From Roseiterribacter gracilis (GTDB lineage: Bacteria > Pseudomonadota > Alphaproteobacteria > BOG-932 > Roseiterribacteraceae): a stretch of DNA of 64,000 nucleotides. The notes under the pieces are model-generated. The model was not told the origin of the DNA, did not search any database, and saw nothing but the letters and a program-made list of their open reading frames with translations. This document shows, piece after piece, positions 26,264 to 35,081 of this stretch. Made by a program: the position numbers and the translations under genes. Location: positions 1,984,001 to 2,048,000 of the forward strand of contig BOPV01000001.1 in assembly GCA_018332375.1 (NCBI GenBank). Reading direction: 5' to 3'. Each line of letters opens with the position of its first letter. Positions within the stretch are counted from its first letter, which is position 1.

Positions 26264-27316
26264 ATGGAACCGCGCGCGACTGTGGAAATCGGCTTTGCTG
26301 CTTGGCTAGCGCGCGCCGATCGGCTGTGCGCCGAAGGCCACGCTGAAGCAGCCCTTCGTTGCTATCGCCGCGCGCTGCAGGAAGGCGCCGATCCTGATTT
26401 GCGCATCGGCGAACGATTCCGTTGCTCGCTTGCCTGCGGTGACTATGCCAGCGCCTGGCAGGAAGGCGACCGCGTGCAGCAACTGCGTAGCGCACAAGAC
26501 GACGGCGAACGACAGATCTGGGAACGGTTCGTGTGGAACGGACGCAAGCTGGACGGGCGACGCGTGCTGGTTCGTTGCTGGGATGGCCACGCCGACACGA
26601 TTCAGTTCATTCGCTATCTGCCGCATCTTGCCGCCCACGCCGAAACCGTCGCGTGCGAAGTCGAACCCGGCATGATCGCGCTGTTCGCAGCGTCGTTGCC
26701 GTCGGTGCAATGTTGGGTGCCGCTGGGCAAGAAACTGCCGCCGCACGATGAAGTGATTCAAGCGTCCGAGCTGGCGCATTATTTCCGCACCGTGCCCGAA
26801 ACGATTCCCGCAGCACCGTATCTGTTCGCGCCACCCGACACGCAACCATCGACACGCAAACGCGTCGGACTGGCCTGGCATGATGGCGGCCGCACGCCGT
26901 CCTTCGACACGCTGCGCCCGTTGCTGTCGGTGCCCGAGATCGAGTTCGTCGCCTTGCAGCGCGGCGCCGGTCGCTACGAAGCCGCGGCGAGTGGCGTCAC
27001 GGTGGTCGACGAATGCGACGCGTTGAGCTTGGCGCGGCTGGTTGCGTCGCTGGACCTGGTGATCAGCGCCGACACGATGGCGGCGCATCTTGCAGGTGCG
27101 CTGGGCGTGCCGGTATGGACCTTGCTGGACGGGACGCCGGAATGGCGTTGGACCGAAACGCGCGACGACACGCCGTGGTACGCATCGATGCGTCTGTTCC
27201 GCGAGTCCGAAGCAAGAATGGCGCGCGTCTGCGCCGCGCTTCAGCGCTGGAGCGAGTCAGCCGAGAGCGGACCGCGGAACTGGCGCAGCACCATCGACAG
27301 CCACGCAGCGCCGTAA
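26264..27316 (+). CDS. TPR-containing glycosyltransferase-like protein
   Basis: A 350-residue protein. A short TPR-like helical region (10-80; AEGHAEAALRCYRRALQEG) is followed by a GT-B C-terminal domain of the family 9/41 type. The nucleotide-sugar end is typical: LVISADTMAAHLAGALGVPV, then EWRWTETRDDTPWYASMRLFRE. Such proteins add sugars to cell-surface glycans or proteins; donor and acceptor are unknown. The last 76 bases overlap the convergent desaturase gene. Confidence 0.8.
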   Translation: MEPRATVEIGFAAWLARADRLCAEGHAEAALRCYRRALQEGADPDLRIGERFRCSLACGDYASAWQEGDRVQQLRSAQDDGERQIWERFVWNGRKLDGRRVLVRCWDGHADTIQFIRYLPHLAAHAETVACEVEPGMIALFAASLPSVQCWVPLGKKLPPHDEVIQASELAHYFRTVPETIPAAPYLFAPPDTQPSTRKRVGLAWHDGGRTPSFDTLRPLLSVPEIEFVALQRGAGRYEAAASGVTVVDECDALSLARLVASLDLVISADTMAAHLAGALGVPVWTLLDGTPEWRWTETRDDTPWYASMRLFRESEARMARVCAALQRWSESAESGPRNWRSTIDSHAAP

Positions 27317-28167
27317 CGCGCGCCCATCGCGACAAAGGTCTGCGGCAGCGCCGACCACGGCAGGTTCGGTCGCGCGTGATGGATGCCGTGGAAATTCGAA
27401 TTGAGCAGCAAGGCGCGCAGGAATGCCGGCGCACGGCTGTTGGTCGCATCCTGGCCGCTGTCGACCGGCGTGCCATAATGCGGCGCATTGTCGAGCACCG
27501 AGATGGTGACGCCGCGCAACAGCAGCGCGGCTGCAACCCACGGCCAGGCATCGCCCGCGAAATAGAGCGCAGCCACCACCATCGCGACGGTGCAGGCCAG
27601 ATCGACGCGAATGCGCGCAATCCGTTCGGGGTCGAGAAACGTCGTCTCGGCCATTTTGCGGATGCGCTTCACCTGCGGATCGTCGAGCCCGTAGATCTTG
27701 CCGATCGACCAGCGGATGCCCGCGCGCGGCAACAGGAACAACCACGGCACTGACAATTCGATCGCCGAGGTGCCGAACAAAAGATGCGCGTAGAACTTCA
27801 CGCGATCGAGCAAGGTCGGTTCAGCGTCGACCGCTTCAGGCCGGTCGAGCGGATTGCGGTTGAAGCCGTGATGCGTCAGGTGACCGAAGCGCACGATTTC
27901 GAACGGCACCAGCAACGGCACCGACAGAAGACGCGATAAGGTCCGGTTCTGCGTCGCGTCGGGCGCAAGATTGCTGTGAATGCCTTCGTGGATCAGACCC
28001 CAATGCAGCGGCGTCGCGACCACGCCCAACGCCAGCAGCACCACGCCGCCCGCACCGCCGTACCAGCCAAGCGCCGGTGCGATGAACAGCAAGAGGACGG
28101 CGAGCACCAGCAGCAAGGCTGCGAGCGCGATATTCGTCCGGACGGGAATGGTTGCTTCGACACTCAT
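27241..28167 (-). CDS. Membrane fatty acid desaturase family protein
   Basis: A 308-residue di-iron membrane enzyme (start ATG 28167). The three histidine boxes are present: HEGIH, HLTHH and HGIHH, separated by membrane helices. This family introduces double bonds or hydroxyl groups into fatty acyl or carotenoid chains; the precise substrate cannot be read. It overlaps the glycosyltransferase gene tail to tail by 76 bases and is divergent from the methyltransferase (157-base gap). Confidence 0.87.
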   Translation of the reverse strand: MSVEATIPVRTNIALAALLLVLAVLLLFIAPALGWYGGAGGVVLLALGVVATPLHWGLIHEGIHSNLAPDATQNRTLSRLLSVPLLVPFEIVRFGHLTHHGFNRNPLDRPEAVDAEPTLLDRVKFYAHLLFGTSAIELSVPWLFLLPRAGIRWSIGKIYGLDDPQVKRIRKMAETTFLDPERIARIRVDLACTVAMVVAALYFAGDAWPWVAAALLLRGVTISVLDNAPHYGTPVDSGQDATNSRAPAFLRALLLNSNFHGIHHARPNLPWSALPQTFVAMGARYGAAWLSMVLRQFRGPLSADSLQR

Positions 28168-28324
28168 GGCGCGGGCAAAGGCGATAGCGTCCCTTGAGGC
28201 ATCGCGCAATGTTCACACCCAGGACGCCGGCCGGCAAGAACCCAGAAGAATCCCCTTTTCCAGCGGCGACGAACGGCACAAACAGGCGTTCGCCCTCGAA
28301 AGCGATCACGGCCACCCAGGACCA

Positions 28325-29176
28325 ATGCCAGCAAGCACCGAACTCGATCAGCGTGTCGGACAAGCCGCCTCCCCCTGGCTGCGTGCGGGCCAGTCGGCAG
28401 CGCTGACCTTGGCCCATGCTGCGTTGGCGGCGGGCGATGCGGCCTCGACCGTGGCGTCGTTGCGCCGGCTCGCGCGATCCGAACCGCGCCTGCACGCGCT
28501 GGCGGACTTCGCCGCAACGCGCCAAACCGGACTCGATCGCGTCGTCACGTTGCTGGCCTCGATCGACCATGACGCACCACGCGATCCCGATTCGGTCGGC
28601 GCGATGTTCGATCGTGCGGTTGCGCTCGACGAAGTCGCCAGCGTCGCGCTCTATGCGCTTGGCGACGAGTCGCTGCTGGCTGCGGCAACCGACGAAATCG
28701 TCGCTGCACTGACGCCGTTACCGACGACGCGCGTGCTCGATATTGGCTGCGGCATCGGCCGCTTCGCAGCGCCGTTGTCGCCGCTGGTGCAATCCTATCT
28801 TGGGCTCGACGTGTCGGCGGGCATGGTGGCGGCAGCGCAGCGACGCAACCGGAGCTTCGGCAATGTCACCTTCGCGCGTTGCGACGGGCGCAGCCTGCAC
28901 GACGTCGCGACTGCGTCGATCGATCTCGTGCTTGCGGTCGACGTTGCGCCCTACTGGCAACAAGCCAGCGTCGTCGACGCGATGCTGGCCGAGACGCGTC
29001 GCGTGCTGACACCAGGCGGCACGTTTGTCGTGTTGGGCTGGTCGTATAGCGGCGGCGAAGAGTCCGACCGACGCGATGCGTTCGCGCGCGCTGGTCGTCA
29101 TCGCTTCTTGCCGGTCGGACCGGCGCCGACACTGCACCACTGGGACGCACCGGTCTTTCTGTTCCACGCGATCTGA
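28325..29176 (+). CDS. Class I SAM-dependent methyltransferase
   Basis: A 283-residue enzyme. An N-terminal helical region (1-125) of unknown role precedes a Rossmann methyltransferase: motif I VLDIGCGIGRFAAPL, acidic loop YLGLDVSAGMV, motif II FARCDGRSLHD and ASIDLVLAVDV, then LTPGGTFVVLGW. The acceptor is unknown. ATG 28325 is chosen because the coding pattern begins there; an open frame extends back into the desaturase promoter. Fourteen bases separate it from the phosphatase, so they are probably cotranscribed. Confidence 0.8.
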   Translation: MPASTELDQRVGQAASPWLRAGQSAALTLAHAALAAGDAASTVASLRRLARSEPRLHALADFAATRQTGLDRVVTLLASIDHDAPRDPDSVGAMFDRAVALDEVASVALYALGDESLLAAATDEIVAALTPLPTTRVLDIGCGIGRFAAPLSPLVQSYLGLDVSAGMVAAAQRRNRSFGNVTFARCDGRSLHDVATASIDLVLAVDVAPYWQQASVVDAMLAETRRVLTPGGTFVVLGWSYSGGEESDRRDAFARAGRHRFLPVGPAPTLHHWDAPVFLFHAI

Positions 29177-29190
29177 CAAGCGGAGGTCCG

Positions 29191-29784
29191 ATGGCGATCT
29201 TCCATCTGCTGCGACACGGCCAGCACGACCTGCTGAAACATACGCTGACCGGTCGCACGCCCGGCGTGACGATGAATGAAACCGGCCGCGCCGAAACCGC
29301 GCGCGCCGCCGCCTGGCTCGCGACGCGCGCGCTTGTCGCGTTGGTCGCAAGCCCGCTCGACCGTACGCGCGAAGCAGCGCGCATCGTCGCGGCTGCAACC
29401 AACCTGCAGCCGACGCATGACGAACGTTTGCTGGAAATCGATTACGGCACGTTTGCGGGCCAGCGCTTCGACGTGCTGCACCAAGATCCCGCCTGGCTGA
29501 ATTGGACACAAAACCGCGCCATCACGCGTACGCCGACCGGCGAGACGATGCTGGAGGTGCAAGCGCGCTATGTCAGTTGCCTGATCGATCTGCGCGACCT
29601 GTATGGCGCCGACGAAGAAATTGCCGTGATCGGCCACGGCGATCCGATCGGCGCCACCTTGGCCTATTTCCTGGGCGCGCCGATCGATGTTCGCCGGCGC
29701 ATCGAGATCGACAACGGATCGATCAGCACGCTGCGCCTGGCGCTCGACAGCGTCACGGTGCAGCGCGTGAATTTCATGCCCTAA
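29191..29784 (+). CDS. Histidine phosphatase (phosphoglycerate mutase-like) family protein
   Basis: A 197-residue cytosolic enzyme with the catalytic LLRHGQHD motif at the N terminus, a second arginine in ASPLDRTREAA, the acidic EIDYGTFAG and the second histidine in AVIGHGDPIG. This superfamily includes cofactor-dependent mutases and many phosphatases (alpha-ribazole phosphatase, SixA-like); the short length fits a phosphatase. GGAGG lies before the ATG. The last four bases overlap the convergent SnoaL-like gene. Confidence 0.85.
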   Translation: MAIFHLLRHGQHDLLKHTLTGRTPGVTMNETGRAETARAAAWLATRALVALVASPLDRTREAARIVAAATNLQPTHDERLLEIDYGTFAGQRFDVLHQDPAWLNWTQNRAITRTPTGETMLEVQARYVSCLIDLRDLYGADEEIAVIGHGDPIGATLAYFLGAPIDVRRRIEIDNGSISTLRLALDSVTVQRVNFMP

Positions 29785-30563
29785 CCGCCGAAGCTCTCCA
29801 ACACGACGTGCCAGCCGTCGGCGTCATGCTGCCAAACATGCATGTACCAGCCGCCCGCTTCGCCCGCTTTGTACCTGCCGTAGACATAGCCGAAATCACC
29901 CGCGCGCGAGATTTCAGCCGCAACCGGTTCCAGACGCAAACCGGCCGGCGTGCCCGCGATCGCAGCGGCGCGACCGATTGCGGGCGCCGCACCTTCGCGC
30001 AGCGTGACGACATTCGGCGCCAGCTTGTTGCCGTCGACGCGCGCATCCATCGCCAGCAAATTCGTGCGCGCCTTTGTCGGATCGCTCGGCGTCGTTGCTT
30101 GTGACGCCTGCTTGACCCAATCGGCCGGTTCGGTTGCTGGCCGATTCACCGATGCGCCGAGATCAATTTCGACTTTCCAGGTGCCGTCCGCTTGCAGACG
30201 CCACACCGACGCGTACCAGCCGTAGCGCGGCGGCGCACCTTCGCGCACGTTTTCATATGGGCCGGTGGTGAATCCGACATCGCCCGACGATGCGATGCCG
30301 GCATAGGCCGGACGCCAAGTGAGTTTCGCTTTCGGCGTCGGCAGGCCCTGCCAGAATTTCTGTCCGTTGGTGGCGCCGTCTTTGCCGAACACGACGCCGT
30401 TGTCGGCGAGGAAAGCCAGAAACGCCGTGCGCATATCGGCGCGATCGGACAGCGCCGAAAAATCGCGCTCGCTCTGCACCAGCTTTTCGATTGTCGAAGA
30501 CGATGGCGCGGCTGCGCCGACGCTCAGCACCAATGCCAGACCCAGCAAAGAAAATTTCCGCAC
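29781..30563 (-). CDS. Exported SnoaL/DUF4440-like protein
   Basis: A 260-residue protein with a signal peptide (VRKFSLLGLALVLSVGAAA). Two NTF2-like units follow: one around ALSDRADMRTAFLAFLADNG to YGWYASVWRLQADGTWKVEI, the second ending GWYMHVWQHDADGWHVVLES. Each has the final W-x-(hydrophobic)-x strand typical of DUF4440 proteins. It is periplasmic or secreted and of unknown function. Start GTG 30563 with GGACGGAAC upstream. It has the same type of fold as the 4985-5641 protein but is not its close copy. Confidence 0.75.
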   Translation of the reverse strand: MRKFSLLGLALVLSVGAAAPSSSTIEKLVQSERDFSALSDRADMRTAFLAFLADNGVVFGKDGATNGQKFWQGLPTPKAKLTWRPAYAGIASSGDVGFTTGPYENVREGAPPRYGWYASVWRLQADGTWKVEIDLGASVNRPATEPADWVKQASQATTPSDPTKARTNLLAMDARVDGNKLAPNVVTLREGAAPAIGRAAAIAGTPAGLRLEPVAAEISRAGDFGYVYGRYKAGEAGGWYMHVWQHDADGWHVVLESFGG

Positions 30564-30832
30564 GTTCCGTCCCCGCCCTGATTTGTTGGGCGCAAGACTG
30601 GCTGCAGGAGACGCAGAAAGAAAGCCGACACGCGCGTGTCGGATGTGCAACGCTCTGCGCGCGCTTACCGGCGGCGGCGCAGCCGCAGCGGAATCGGGTG
30701 CGGTGCGCTGGCAATGCCGGCAAGCGCGATTGCGGCGCCAAGCAGAAGAACAATGAGGGCGCTGATCATGGTCATATGGGGTCCAACCCAGCGTTGCTTG
30801 CCAAGTTCCAGCCGCCGCGGTAGCGGGTGGGG

Positions 30833-31327
30833 ATGAAGGCAAAGGGCCTCGACCGGATCGACATCAAGATTCTTGCCGCGCTGCAGGAGGACGGTCGCAT
30901 GACCGTGCAGGCGCTGAGCGAGCTGGTCGGACTGACCGCGCGCCCGTGCCTGGAACGCGTGCGGCGCCTGGAAAAAAGCGGACTGATCCGGCGCTATGCG
31001 GCGCTGCTCGATCTTGCTGCGTTTGATCTGGTAGCGGTGATTGCCGAAATCGGGCTCGAACATCTGCACAAACAAGCCCAGAGCAAATTCGAAAAACGCC
31101 TCGCCGCCGAACCTGCAGTGGTCGAATGCTGGGAAGTGTCGGGCACGTACGACTATATCGCGCGCATCGTCTGTCCGAGCCTCGGCGCCTATCAGGAATT
31201 GACCAACGGCTGGATCGAAGACCCGGCAATGGGCGTGGCGCGCGTGGTTTCGAACGTGGTGCTGCGCGAAGTGCGCAGCTTCAACGGCCTTCCGGTTCCT
31301 AGTGCACGACAGAAACGGCTGTCCTGA
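30833..31327 (+). CDS. Lrp/AsnC-family transcription regulator
   Basis: A 164-residue regulator. An N-terminal winged helix (LDRIDIKILAALQEDGR, LSELVGLTARPCLERVRRLE) is followed by a RAM ligand-binding domain (AVIAEIGLEH, AVVECWEVSGTYDYIARIVC) that typically senses amino acids. It lies 114 bases upstream of the ornithine aminotransferase fusion in the same direction, so it is probably the local regulator responding to arginine or ornithine. A GTG at 30827 is an alternative start. Confidence 0.9.
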   Translation: MKAKGLDRIDIKILAALQEDGRMTVQALSELVGLTARPCLERVRRLEKSGLIRRYAALLDLAAFDLVAVIAEIGLEHLHKQAQSKFEKRLAAEPAVVECWEVSGTYDYIARIVCPSLGAYQELTNGWIEDPAMGVARVVSNVVLREVRSFNGLPVPSARQKRLS

Positions 31328-31390
31328 CTCGTCCGTACGACCGATCAGGCTGCAAACACCCGCTTCTTCGACGCCCTTTGCTGCGATCCG

Positions 31391-31408
31391 AACGTCATCT
31401 TCGACGTT
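31391..31408 (+). promoter_or_regulatory. Inverted repeat AACGTC-N6-GACGTT
   Basis: Perfect 6-bp arms around ATCTTC, 33 bases before the start of the arginine catabolic fusion gene and downstream of the Lrp-type regulator gene. A candidate operator, possibly for the Lrp-type protein, although it does not match the classical AT-rich Lrp consensus. Confidence 0.35.
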
Positions 31409-31441
31409 GAACCAAGTGTGGTTTCGACGCGGGGACGCAGC

Positions 31442-33529
31442 ATGGACGCGAAGCAGTTGGAAGACCGGGTCAGTGCGCAGAATTATGCGCCGCTCGACGT
31501 AACGCTGGTTCGCGGTGCTGGCGTCTTTGTCTGGGACGATACCGGCAAACGCTATCTCGACATGATGAGCGCCTATTCGGCGGTGAGTTGCGGCCATTCG
31601 CATCCGCGCCTCGTCGCGGCACTGACCGAGCAGGCAAACCGCATCGCGGTTCCGTCGCGCGCCTATCGCACCGATCGTCTTGGTCCCTTCCTCGCCGAAC
31701 TCTGCCGCCTCGCCGGACTCGATCGTGCGCTGCCGATGAATACCGGCGCCGAAGCAGTCGAGACCGCCATCAAAGCAGCGCGACGTTGGGGCCATGATCG
31801 CCGCGGCGTCGCCGATGGCGCGCAGGAAATCATCGTCGCTGCCGGCAATTTCCACGGCCGTACCACGACCATCGTCGGGTTTTCCAGCGAGGCTGCGTAT
31901 CGCCGCGGCTTTGGTCCGTTCGCAAGCGGCTTCGTCACGGTTCCCTACGGCGATGCCGACGCAATCCGCCGCGCGATCAATCCCAACACGGTGGCAGTAT
32001 TGGTCGAACCGATTCAGGGCGAAGCGGGCATCGTTCTGCCGCCCGACGGATATCTCGCCGCGCTGCGCAAGATCTGCACCGATGCGGGCATTCTGCTGAT
32101 CTTCGACGAAGTCCAGTCAGGCCTCGGCCGCACCGGCCGCATGTTCGCCTTTGAACATGAGAATGCGCGTCCCGATGGCTTGATCGTCGGCAAGGCGTTG
32201 GGCGGCGGCTTGCTGCCGGTCTCGGCCTTCATCAGCACGCAGGACGTGATGGATGTGTTCGATCCCGGCAGCCATGGCTCGACTTTCGGCGGCAATCCGC
32301 TGGCCGCTGCCGTCGGGCTGGAAGCGCTACGCGTAATCCAGGACGAGAAGCTCGCCGAACGCAGCGCCGAGCTGGGAGCGTATCTGCTGCAGCAGGCGCG
32401 CGACTTGCGGCATCCCGCAATCCGCGCTGTGCGCGGACGCGGCCTGTGGGTCGGGATTGATCTCGATCCGGCGCAGGCGCCAGCACGCGCTGTGTGCGAA
32501 GCGCTGGCGCGACGCGGCATGTTGAGCAAGGAAACCCACGAAACCGTGATCCGCCTGGCACCGCCGCTGACCATCAGCCGCGAGGAAATCGATCTCGGCA
32601 TCCGCTTGCTGCGCGAAGCGCTGGACGAAGTCGCGCCACGCGCGACGTCGACGGAAACGACGCGCATCGTGATGTGCCCGCCGTCGCGCTTTGAAGTCGC
32701 CTATTGCATCAATCCGTGGATGGCGCCCGAACGTTGGAGCGCCGAACGGATGGCGCTGACCGCGACCGCATCGAATGATTGGGCGTTGTTGCGCAGCACG
32801 CTCGAAGATTGCGGCGCGGTGATCGACATCGTGCCGCCCGAAGTCGGCCTGCCCGATCTGGTTTTCACCGCCAACGCGGCGGTCGTGCTTGACGGTGTCG
32901 CGCTGGTGGCGCGGTTCCGCCACGCCGAACGCCAGGGCGAAGAACTTCCCTATCGCCGCGCGTTCGAGAAATTGCGCGACCAGGGCAAGCTGCGCGCCGT
33001 GCGGTTGATGCCCGACGACGTGGTGCTGGAAGGTGCCGGCGACTGCGTCTGGGACAAGACGCGCAATCTGTTCTGGGTCGGCTATGGGCCGCGTTCGGAT
33101 CGTACCGCCGCGGACGTCGTCGCGCGCACCTTCGGCGTCGAAGCACTGCCGCTCGAACTGGTCGACCCGCGCTTCTATCACATGGATACGGCGCTGCTGC
33201 CGTTGCCGCGCGGCGAAGTCGTCTATGTCCCCAGCGCATTTTCCGACGAAGGAATGGCGCTGCTGACGTCGCGCATCGGCGCCGAGAATTTGATCCCGGT
33301 GCCCGACGCAGACGCGGCCGAGCTGGCGGCGAATGCGGTGGTGCTGGGCGACAATATCGTGCTGGGAAGCTGCAGCGACGCGTGGGCTGCAACCTTGGCT
33401 GCGCGTGGTTATCGCGTGCGACGCACCGGCCTCGCACCGTTCCGCCTCAGCGGTGGCTCGGCCTGGTGCCTGACGTTGCGGCTGGATTTGAAAAGCAAAG
33501 CAAGCGACCGCGCACGGCAGGCTGCTTAG
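31442..33529 (+). CDS. Ornithine aminotransferase fused to an arginine dihydrolase-like amidinotransferase domain
   Basis: A 695-residue fusion. Residues 1-398 are a class III aminotransferase of ornithine aminotransferase type, with GAEAVETAIKAAR at 102-114, FDEVQSGLGRTG at 221-232 and PLP lysine K251 in VGKALGGG. Residues 408-682 are a guanidine-modifying domain: CPPSRFEVAYCINPWM, LPDLVFTANAA (D472), EGAGDCVWD (E530), FYHMDT (H580) and GGSAWCLTLR (C676). The INPWM and TANA motifs are closest to the cyanobacterial ArgZ/AgrE arginine dihydrolase. If so, one protein would turn arginine into ornithine and then glutamate semialdehyde. DDAH- or CtlX-like citrulline chemistry is the alternative. 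The start at 31442 has GGGGACG upstream. Confidence 0.88.
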   Translation: MDAKQLEDRVSAQNYAPLDVTLVRGAGVFVWDDTGKRYLDMMSAYSAVSCGHSHPRLVAALTEQANRIAVPSRAYRTDRLGPFLAELCRLAGLDRALPMNTGAEAVETAIKAARRWGHDRRGVADGAQEIIVAAGNFHGRTTTIVGFSSEAAYRRGFGPFASGFVTVPYGDADAIRRAINPNTVAVLVEPIQGEAGIVLPPDGYLAALRKICTDAGILLIFDEVQSGLGRTGRMFAFEHENARPDGLIVGKALGGGLLPVSAFISTQDVMDVFDPGSHGSTFGGNPLAAAVGLEALRVIQDEKLAERSAELGAYLLQQARDLRHPAIRAVRGRGLWVGIDLDPAQAPARAVCEALARRGMLSKETHETVIRLAPPLTISREEIDLGIRLLREALDEVAPRATSTETTRIVMCPPSRFEVAYCINPWMAPERWSAERMALTATASNDWALLRSTLEDCGAVIDIVPPEVGLPDLVFTANAAVVLDGVALVARFRHAERQGEELPYRRAFEKLRDQGKLRAVRLMPDDVVLEGAGDCVWDKTRNLFWVGYGPRSDRTAADVVARTFGVEALPLELVDPRFYHMDTALLPLPRGEVVYVPSAFSDEGMALLTSRIGAENLIPVPDADAAELAANAVVLGDNIVLGSCSDAWAATLAARGYRVRRTGLAPFRLSGGSAWCLTLRLDLKSKASDRARQAA

Positions 33530-34002
33530 ATCACAAAGTCAGCGTTCCCCGGCGGCTGCGAGTCATCACCGCCGCGTGCTTTCGCGGCCGGCTTCTGCGT
33601 CGCGCGTGCGCGCTGATAGAGATCTTCCAAGGTCACGCCGCGCAGCAGATTTTCCCATCCGTCGGCCAGTTCGGCCGCCAGCGGCGTCACGACTTTCTGT
33701 CCCAGCGGCGAGCTGGCCGGTTCAATCCCTTCATCGAGACGACCGGCGCCAACCGCGCCAGCAATGTCGGCGAGCGTGATGCGGCGCCGTTCGCGCGCCA
33801 GCACATAACCACCGTCCGAACCGCGCACGCCCGCCAGAATGCCCGCCTTCACCAGCCCCTGAAACGCGGGCTCGAGATAGCGGCGCGCCGTGTTCTGCCG
33901 TTCCGCCACCGCGCGCGACGACACCGGCGTGCCGCCGCCATGGAGCGCGACGTCGAGCACCGCTTCGATCGCGAGCAGAAGTTTTTCGGAACGGCGGAGC
34001 AT
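33526..34002 (-). CDS. Rrf2-family regulator, cysteine-free
   Basis: A 158-residue winged-helix regulator: VSSRAVAERQNTARRYLEPA recognition region and GVRGSDGGYVLARERRRITL wing, typical of Rrf2. It contains no cysteine, so it cannot bind the Fe-S cluster used by IscR, NsrR or RsrR; CymR/CysR-type sulfur regulators also lack it. It is the distal gene of the leftward sulfur operon, so control of cysteine synthesis is the natural guess. Its stop overlaps the convergent fusion gene by four bases. Confidence 0.85.
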   Translation of the reverse strand: MLRRSEKLLLAIEAVLDVALHGGGTPVSSRAVAERQNTARRYLEPAFQGLVKAGILAGVRGSDGGYVLARERRRITLADIAGAVGAGRLDEGIEPASSPLGQKVVTPLAAELADGWENLLRGVTLEDLYQRARATQKPAAKARGGDDSQPPGNADFVI

Positions 34003-34010
34003 GGCTTCTC

Positions 34011-34067
34011 ATTAAAACGCCGCCGCACGGTGTGGAATCAAGCGTGATCTCACACCGCACGGCGGCG
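34011..34067 (-). terminator. Terminator hairpin between the peroxiredoxin and Rrf2 genes
   Basis: Arms of 17 bases (34019-34035 and 34051-34067) pair with two central mismatches, followed on the minus strand by TTTTAAT. It would end or attenuate transcription after the peroxiredoxin, leaving the Rrf2 gene to partial read-through or its own promoter. Confidence 0.7.
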
Positions 34068-34084
34068 ACAGGATTGATCCTGAC

Positions 34085-34720
34085 TTAGGCGCCGGGCTGC
34101 TTCACCACGCGCAGATACGGCTTCAGCGTCTTCCAGCCGTTCGGGAACTGCTTCTTGGCATCGTCATCCGACAGCGACGGGACGATGATCACGTCGTCGC
34201 CGAACTTCCAGTTCACCGGCGTCGCAACCTTGTGGTTGGCGGTGAGCTGCAGGCTGTCGATGACGCGCAGAATTTCCTGGAAGTTGCGGCCGGTCGACGG
34301 CGGATAGGTGATGGTCAGCTTCACCTTCTTGTCGGGACCGATCACGAACACCGAACGCACGGTCAGTTTCGGATCCGAATTCGGATGAATCATGCCGTAC
34401 AGATTCGAGACCTTGCTGTCCGGATCCGCGATCATCGGAAAGTTGACCTTCTGGCCCTGCGTTTCCTGAATGTCGCCGGCCCATTTCGAATGGTCGCCGA
34501 GCGGATCGACCGACAGGCCGATAATCTTGGTGTTGCGCTTGTCGAATTCCGGCTTCAAGCGCGCTGCTTCACCGAGCTCGGTGGTGCAGACGGGCGTGAA
34601 GTCCTTGGGATGCGAAAACAGCACGCCCCAACCGCTGCCAAGCCACGCGTGAAAGTCGATCGGACCTTCGGTCGTGTCGGCGTGAAAATCGGGGGCGATG
34701 TCGCCGAGCTGCAATGACAT
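34085..34720 (-). CDS. 1-Cys peroxiredoxin (Prx6 type)
   Basis: A 211-residue thiol peroxidase. The peroxidatic cysteine is C45 in HPKDFTPVCTTELGE, the Prx6/AhpC-TSA signature. The C-terminal extension (FGDDVIIVPSLSDDDAKKQF) marks the Prx6 branch. No second conserved resolving cysteine is present. It reduces hydrogen peroxide and alkyl peroxides in the cytosol. GGAAGG lies upstream of the ATG. Its place in the sulfite reductase operon suggests protection during sulfide production or ferredoxin turnover. Confidence 0.92.
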   Translation of the reverse strand: MSLQLGDIAPDFHADTTEGPIDFHAWLGSGWGVLFSHPKDFTPVCTTELGEAARLKPEFDKRNTKIIGLSVDPLGDHSKWAGDIQETQGQKVNFPMIADPDSKVSNLYGMIHPNSDPKLTVRSVFVIGPDKKVKLTITYPPSTGRNFQEILRVIDSLQLTANHKVATPVNWKFGDDVIIVPSLSDDDAKKQFPNGWKTLKPYLRVVKQPGA

Positions 34721-34766
34721 GGGAACGTTTCCTTCCGTTTCTCTGATCTTTTAAGCGTCGCCAAAT

Positions 34767-35081
34767 TCAAGCGTCAGGCGGTACGAGCTTGAGCCGGAGG
34801 CCGGCCAGCGCATCTGAGTACAGGATCTGACAGGCGAGGCGCGAACGTGCGCCCACGTCGGGCACCGTGTCCAGAGCCGCTTCCTCGTCGTCGGATCGCG
34901 GCGGCAAGCGGTCAAGCCAGCTTGCTTCGACTTCGACATGGCACGTCGCGCATTCGCAGGCGCCGCCGCACATCCCGTCCATCAATCCATGATCGCGCAC
35001 GATCTCCATCACGCGCCAACCTTCGACCGCATCCAACCGATGCTCGGTCCCGGCTGCGTCCTCGACAAAAATAAAGCTCAA
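34767..35081 (-). CDS. 2Fe-2S ferredoxin (adrenodoxin type)
   Basis: A 104-residue electron carrier. Cluster ligands are C38, C44, C47 (in CGGACECATCHV) and C84 (RLACQI), the C-x5-C-x2-C...C spacing of adrenodoxin-like ferredoxins. It starts at TTG within a TTGA overlap with the siroheme synthase stop, with GGAG seven bases upstream. Lying between the siroheme gene and the peroxiredoxin in the sulfite reductase operon, with no CysJ flavoprotein nearby, it is the likely electron donor to CysI (inference). Confidence 0.9.
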   Translation of the reverse strand: MSFIFVEDAAGTEHRLDAVEGWRVMEIVRDHGLMDGMCGGACECATCHVEVEASWLDRLPPRSDDEEAALDTVPDVGARSRLACQILYSDALAGLRLKLVPPDA

